DNA of 64,000 nt, from positions 1-64,000 of the forward strand of contig JBKPNX010000102.1 in the NCBI GenBank assembly GCA_046732855.1. The letters run 5' to 3'. A program made the position numbers and the translations under genes. This document shows, piece by piece, positions 59,982 through 64,000 of the stretch. The notes beneath the pieces were generated by a model that saw nothing but the letters and a program-made list of their open reading frames with translations, was not told the DNA's origin and ran no database searches. Source of the DNA: JBKPNX01 sp046732855 (lineage in GTDB: Bacteria; Pseudomonadota; Alphaproteobacteria; Geminicoccales; Geminicoccaceae). How positions within the stretch are numbered: position 1 is the first letter of the stretch; each line of letters opens with the position of its first letter.

Positions 59982-60994
59982 ACAGCTTCGAGTACTCGCG
60001 ATCCAGCAATGTCGCCGACGCGGTACGCCAGATGGCCACAAGCCCGGCGGCGAAATTCGTCGCTGGCGGCACCAATCTGGTCGATCTGATGAAGATGGAT
60101 GTCGAGCGGCCGGCCAAGCTGATCGACATCTCGAGGCTACCCTTGGACAAGGTTGAGGAAACCGCCAGCGGCGGGCTCCGCATTGGCGCACTCGTGCGCA
60201 ACTCTGACCTTGCCTATCACCCGCTCGTGGAGCAGCGCTATCCGGTGCTGTCCAGCGCGCTCCTGGCCGGGGCATCGCAGCAATTGCGCAATATGGCCTC
60301 GACCGGCGGCAATCTCCTGCAACGCACGCGCTGTCCCTACTTCTATGACATCGCGACGCCCTGCAATAAACGCGAGCCGGGCAGCGGTTGTTCGGCCATC
60401 GGTGGCCTCAACCGCATGAACGCAATCCTCGGCACGAGCGACGCCTGCATTGCGGTGCATCCGTCGGACATGTGCGTGGCTCTGGCGGTGCTGGAGGCGA
60501 AGGTCCATGTGATGGGCCCTCGCGGCGAGCGCGTCATCGCGATTGCGGACTTTCACCGGCTCCCTGCCGATACCCCGCAGCGCGACACCAACCTCGATGC
60601 GGATGAACTCGTGACTGCGGTCGAGTTGCCTGCGCGAGGGTTTGCGACGAATTACAGCTATCTCAAAATCCGCGACCGGCTCTCTTATGCGTTCGCGCTG
60701 GTATCGGTAGCGGTCGGGCTCGAGATTGAGGGCGGCGCCATCAGCGAGGCGCGTTTCGCGCTCGGGGGTGTGGCGCACAAGCCCTGGCGCAACGCTCAGG
60801 CCGAGGCTGCGGTCCGCGGCCGCGTCCCGAGCGAGGCGGCGTTTGCCCAGGCGGCCAATCTGGTCCTGCGCGAGGCCAAGGGCTTCGAGCACAACGCTTT
60901 CAAGATCGAGCTCGCGCGCCGGGCGATCGTCCGTGCGCTGACGCAGGCGGCGCGCGGCACGCCGCAGTCGCAGTCCAACAAGAAGATCGCGTGA
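59978..60994 (+). CDS. Aldehyde oxidoreductase FAD-binding subunit (PaoB-like)
   Basis: This 338-residue medium subunit binds FAD and carries electrons to the final acceptor. FVAGGTNLVDLMKMDVERPA (residue 28) is the FAD-binding loop, and IRNxASTGGN-like LRNMASTGGNLLQ is conserved. The insert RTRCPYFYD, then TPCNKREPGSGCSA, supplies four-cluster-type cysteines. It matches the [4Fe-4S]-binding loop of PaoB and distinguishes it from xanthine dehydrogenases. LKIRDRLSYAFALVSVAV lies in the C-terminal part. It overlaps the small-subunit gene by four bases and is seven bases before the large-subunit gene. Confidence 0.95.
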   Translation: MNSFEYSRSSNVADAVRQMATSPAAKFVAGGTNLVDLMKMDVERPAKLIDISRLPLDKVEETASGGLRIGALVRNSDLAYHPLVEQRYPVLSSALLAGASQQLRNMASTGGNLLQRTRCPYFYDIATPCNKREPGSGCSAIGGLNRMNAILGTSDACIAVHPSDMCVALAVLEAKVHVMGPRGERVIAIADFHRLPADTPQRDTNLDADELVTAVELPARGFATNYSYLKIRDRLSYAFALVSVAVGLEIEGGAISEARFALGGVAHKPWRNAQAEAAVRGRVPSEAAFAQAANLVLREAKGFEHNAFKIELARRAIVRALTQAARGTPQSQSNKKIA

Positions 60995-61001
60995 GCAACC
61001 C

Positions 61002-63233
61002 ATGGCACCCTACATCGGAACCGCCACGTCCCGGATCGACGGACACGCCAAGGTCACCGGCGCCGCAAAGTATGCCGCCGAGTTCAACGTGCCCGGCCTC
61101 GCCCATGGCAGCGTCGTCTGCTCGACTATAGCGAAGGGGCGCATCACGCGGATAGACGCCAGCGCGGCCCTGCGCGTCGAAGGCGTGCTCACCGTCTTGA
61201 CGCACGAGAACCGTCCGCCCATGGCGAACGACGATCGAGCCTACAAGGACGAAGTGGCGCCACCAGGGGCGCCGTTCCGGCCCCTGTACGACGACAGGAT
61301 CATGTTCAACGGCCAGCCGATCGGGCTGATCGTTGCCGAAACACCGGAGATCGCGCGCTTCGCAGCCTCGCTGGTTCGGGTGGAATACGATAAGGAAGCG
61401 CACGTCACCGACGTCTATCGCCAGCGCGGCCAGGCCGTACCGCCGACGCCTCCGAGCAATCCGATCGAGGCCCTGTTCGCGACTCCGAGGACGCGCGGCG
61501 CACCCGAGCAGACACTCGCTGCGGCCGCAGTCCGCCAGGAAGGCGAATACTATGTTCCGAACGAGCATCACAACCCAATGGAACTCTACGCCTCGACGGT
61601 GATCTTCGAGGGCAACGGCAAGCTCACCGTCTACGACAAGACCCAGGGCGTGCAGAACGTGCAGAAGTATCTGTGCGGCGTGTTCGGCATGAAGCCGGAA
61701 GATGTGCGGGTCATGTCGCCATTCATGGGCGGCGGATTCGGCTCAGGGCTGCGCCCGCAGTTTCAGGTGGTGCTGGCGGTGCTCGCGGCGCGCGCGCTGC
61801 AGCGCTCGGTGCGTGTCGTGCTGACGCGGCAGCAGATGTATGTGCTGGGCTACCGGCCCGCCATGATTCAGCGCATCGCAATTGCTGCAAACGCCGACGG
61901 AACGCTCGATGCGATCACGCACGATGCGGTCACCGTGACGTCGCAATACGAGGAGCACCATCGGCAGGAGACCGGCTGGTCCGGTCTGCTCTATCAATGC
62001 GCCAATGCGCAATACGAGCACAAGCTTGCGCGGCTCGATCTCGCCACCCCGTGCGATATGCGCGCGCCCAGCGCCGCCTCCGCCGTCTATGCGCTCGAAT
62101 GTGCGATGGACGAGCTCGCGGTGGCGCTCAGGCTAGATCCGCTCGAGCTTCGCCTGCAGTGCTACTCGGATCGCGATCAGCACGATGATCGGCCGTACAG
62201 CAGCAAGGCGCTGCGGGAATGCTACCGCCAGGGTGCGCAGGCGTTCGGTTGGGCCAAGCGCACCCCCGAGCCGCGTTCGATGCGCGATGGCAGCGAACTT
62301 GTCGGCTGGGGCATGGCGACGGGCGTCTGGGAGGCGCTGCAGGTCCCGATCACGGTGCGCATCGTGCTCACCGCCAATGGCCATGCCGAGGTGGCGTGCG
62401 CGACGTCTGATATCGGCACCGGCACCTACACCATCATGGCGCAGGTCGCCGCCGACATCCTCGGGCTGCCCCTCGACAGCATCAGCGTCAAGCTCGGCGA
62501 CTCGAGTCTCCCGCAATCGCCGGTCGAAGGCGGCTCGTGGATCGCGGCCTCGGTATCGAATGGAATCGTGACGACGGCCAACGCGATCCGCGACGAGCTC
62601 TTGCGCCTGGCAAGGCAGATGCCGAATTCGCCGCTGGCCAATGCCGCGCCCGATCACGTCGCGCTTTCAGATGGCAAGCTTGTGAGCAAGCGCGACTTCT
62701 CGCGCGCGGTGTCGATTGCCGACGCCATGCGACACGGTGCGGTCGACCGCATCGGGCAGGAGAAAACCACAAACCCCGGTCATGACGCCACGCGCGCGAA
62801 CAACACGCACGCGGCGATCTTTGCCGAGGTGAAGGTGGACGAGCAGCTCGGCGTGATCCGCGTCACGCGCGTCGTCAGCGCGGTTGCGGCAGGGCGCATC
62901 CTGAATACCAAGACCGGGACCAGCCAGATCCTGGGCAGCGTGGTCGGGGGCATCGGCATGGCGCTGCACGAAGAAACGCTGATCGATCACAAATTCGGCC
63001 GCATCATGAATGCCAACATCGCCGAATACCACGTGCCGGTGAACGCCGACGTGCACGACATCAAAGTCATCTTTGTCGACGAGCCCGACGACAGCAATCC
63101 GCTCGGCATCAAAGGGCTCGGGGAAATCGGCATCGTCGGCGTCGCCGCCGCGATCGCCAACGCGGTCTACCACGCCACCGGCAAGCGCGTGCGCGATCTG
63201 CCTATCACGCTCGACAAGCTAATGCGGGACTGA
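61002..63233 (+). CDS. Aldehyde oxidoreductase molybdopterin-binding subunit (PaoC-like)
   Basis: This 743-residue large subunit binds the molybdenum cofactor and oxidises an aldehyde or related substrate. SRIDGHAKVTGAAKYAAEF at residue 9 is the family opening. VMSPFMGGGFGSGLRPQFQV (about residue 240) and DIGTGTYTIMAQVAADILGL (about 475) are cofactor-binding blocks. GLGEIGIVGVAAAIANAV (about residue 706) holds the catalytic glutamate. The length is normal for PaoC-type subunits. The gene starts seven bases after the FAD subunit, making a tight three-gene operon. A PaoD/XdhC-type maturation factor is not in the window. Confidence 0.95.
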   Translation: MAPYIGTATSRIDGHAKVTGAAKYAAEFNVPGLAHGSVVCSTIAKGRITRIDASAALRVEGVLTVLTHENRPPMANDDRAYKDEVAPPGAPFRPLYDDRIMFNGQPIGLIVAETPEIARFAASLVRVEYDKEAHVTDVYRQRGQAVPPTPPSNPIEALFATPRTRGAPEQTLAAAAVRQEGEYYVPNEHHNPMELYASTVIFEGNGKLTVYDKTQGVQNVQKYLCGVFGMKPEDVRVMSPFMGGGFGSGLRPQFQVVLAVLAARALQRSVRVVLTRQQMYVLGYRPAMIQRIAIAANADGTLDAITHDAVTVTSQYEEHHRQETGWSGLLYQCANAQYEHKLARLDLATPCDMRAPSAASAVYALECAMDELAVALRLDPLELRLQCYSDRDQHDDRPYSSKALRECYRQGAQAFGWAKRTPEPRSMRDGSELVGWGMATGVWEALQVPITVRIVLTANGHAEVACATSDIGTGTYTIMAQVAADILGLPLDSISVKLGDSSLPQSPVEGGSWIAASVSNGIVTTANAIRDELLRLARQMPNSPLANAAPDHVALSDGKLVSKRDFSRAVSIADAMRHGAVDRIGQEKTTNPGHDATRANNTHAAIFAEVKVDEQLGVIRVTRVVSAVAAGRILNTKTGTSQILGSVVGGIGMALHEETLIDHKFGRIMNANIAEYHVPVNADVHDIKVIFVDEPDDSNPLGIKGLGEIGIVGVAAAIANAVYHATGKRVRDLPITLDKLMRD

Positions 63234-63395
63234 CGCCGTAGGCGCAGGCGCCCTGGCCGTGTCTCTCTTGGCGTTCGAGACGAGCGCGGATTGGGGCAAC
63301 GAGAAAAGCCAAACAGATATTCGAACACGCCCAAGGACAAATCCCTCGCGCCGCCGGCGGGCGAACGTCAATCCGCGTCGATGGCGCTGTCCCCG

Positions 63396-64000
63396 TCACT
63401 GGGAGCGGCGGGCGAACGACACGGCGTAGGCTTCGTTGCGCACCTCGATCATCGGGTCGTCGGAGGGCTCGATCCCATCGGGCAGATTGCCGGGCAGCAG
63501 CATCAGCTCACTCTCGGCGCCGGCATTGTCGGCGGCGGGACGCGTCAGCGTGATCTCGCCGAGGTCGACCAGCTCGCGATCGTCCGGCCAAGCCTGGGAG
63601 GGATCGGCGGTGGGGTCGCCGGGTCGGGCGAGCTGTGCGAGCAGGCGAAAGCGCACCGGCCCTTGCGCGAGCTCGGCTCGCAGCTCGTCAGCGAGAAAAT
63701 TGGCGCCCTGCTTGGCAGCCTCCTCGGCGCTCAGGTGCGCCTCGCCGGCGACCGGCGCGAGACGAAACCGGAAGGGATGACGTTCGCCGGCGGCGTCGAC
63801 GAGAACGAAGGCGTTGATGCCGTTGTAGGTCTCGCGAGCATAGCTCGCCGGCGTTGACGTGCTGGCGAGCGCGCGCGGCACGGTGGGGTGCGCCGCGACG
63901 AATTGGTCGAGCGGAGTGGGCTTGGCAGCATCGGGGCCGCTCGCGGCAACCGCCTGCAGCAGCGCAAGGAACTCCTCGCCGCTCGCGACCGGAAAGAACT
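63396..64000 (-). CDS. Catalase-family peroxidase, C-terminal part (SrpA-like), truncated by the window edge
   Basis: The frame runs open from the window edge to the stop near 63396 and encodes about 200 residues. FFPVASGEEFLALLQAVAAS, PTPLDQFVAAHPTVPRAL and ASYARETYNGINAFVLVD are typical of small catalase-family peroxidases (SrpA/KatE-like), as is RFRLAPVAGEAHLS. The haem-ligand histidine lies earlier, outside the window. A tail of ISLGEITL-like sequence (LVDLGEITLTRPAAD) follows. It converges on the aldehyde oxidoreductase operon, which could generate peroxide, so protection by this enzyme is plausible. Confidence 0.85.
   Translation of the reverse strand, partial: FFPVASGEEFLALLQAVAASGPDAAKPTPLDQFVAAHPTVPRALASTSTPASYARETYNGINAFVLVDAAGERHPFRFRLAPVAGEAHLSAEEAAKQGANFLADELRAELAQGPVRFRLLAQLARPGDPTADPSQAWPDDRELVDLGEITLTRPAADNAGAESELMLLPGNLPDGIEPSDDPMIEVRNEAYAVSFARRSQ

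Overview
The window is GC-rich, with codon use, gene families and Tat-exported solute-binding proteins typical of an alphaproteobacterium with a large, transport-heavy genome. I cannot place it more precisely. No rRNA, tRNA, CRISPR array, integrase or recognisable insertion sequence was seen.

Bases 1-33,000 are mainly a surface-polysaccharide region. It holds a GT2 glycosyltransferase, two SAM methyltransferases, a gtrA/gtrB-like pair followed by a large polytopic membrane protein, and a convergent paralogue of that membrane protein. An 1175-residue methyltransferase/glycosyltransferase/RgpF-like fusion follows, then an NAD-dependent epimerase, a complete dTDP-L-rhamnose set (rfbC-rfbB-rfbD-rfbA), a GT4 glycosyltransferase and an AsnB-type amidotransferase. 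The region ends with a diverged Nramp-like transporter, a fused ATP sulfurylase/APS kinase, a 2OG-Fe(II)-oxygenase-like protein, a TylF-type methyltransferase and an ABC exporter. Several long gaps between these genes hold nothing recognisable.

Bases 32,151-38,558 hold a divergent phosphoenolpyruvate-carboxylase family protein and an FrcBCA/Rbs-type sugar ABC transporter (binding protein, permease, single-domain ATPase).

Bases 39,002-46,153 are the most unusual part. Five tandem paralogous Tat-exported NMT1/TauA-type binding proteins, each with the same five cysteines, lie together with a TPR protein between the fourth and fifth copies. No cognate permease or ATPase is present. The leaders of the first and fifth genes are duplicated and keep a hairpin. 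After these comes an orphan family-1 binding protein whose signal peptide is out of frame by one base.

Bases 47,792-55,521 form a CUT1 sugar-type ABC operon (binding protein, two permeases, ATPase) in which a Baeyer-Villiger-type monooxygenase and a GMC oxidoreductase are embedded. This suggests uptake followed by alcohol-to-ketone-to-ester/lactone oxidation of an unknown substrate. The remainder holds a DUF3313-like lipoprotein, a SulP transporter, a single-domain globin, a PaoABC-like molybdenum aldehyde oxidoreductase without an obvious Tat signal, and the 3' part of a catalase-family peroxidase running off the window.
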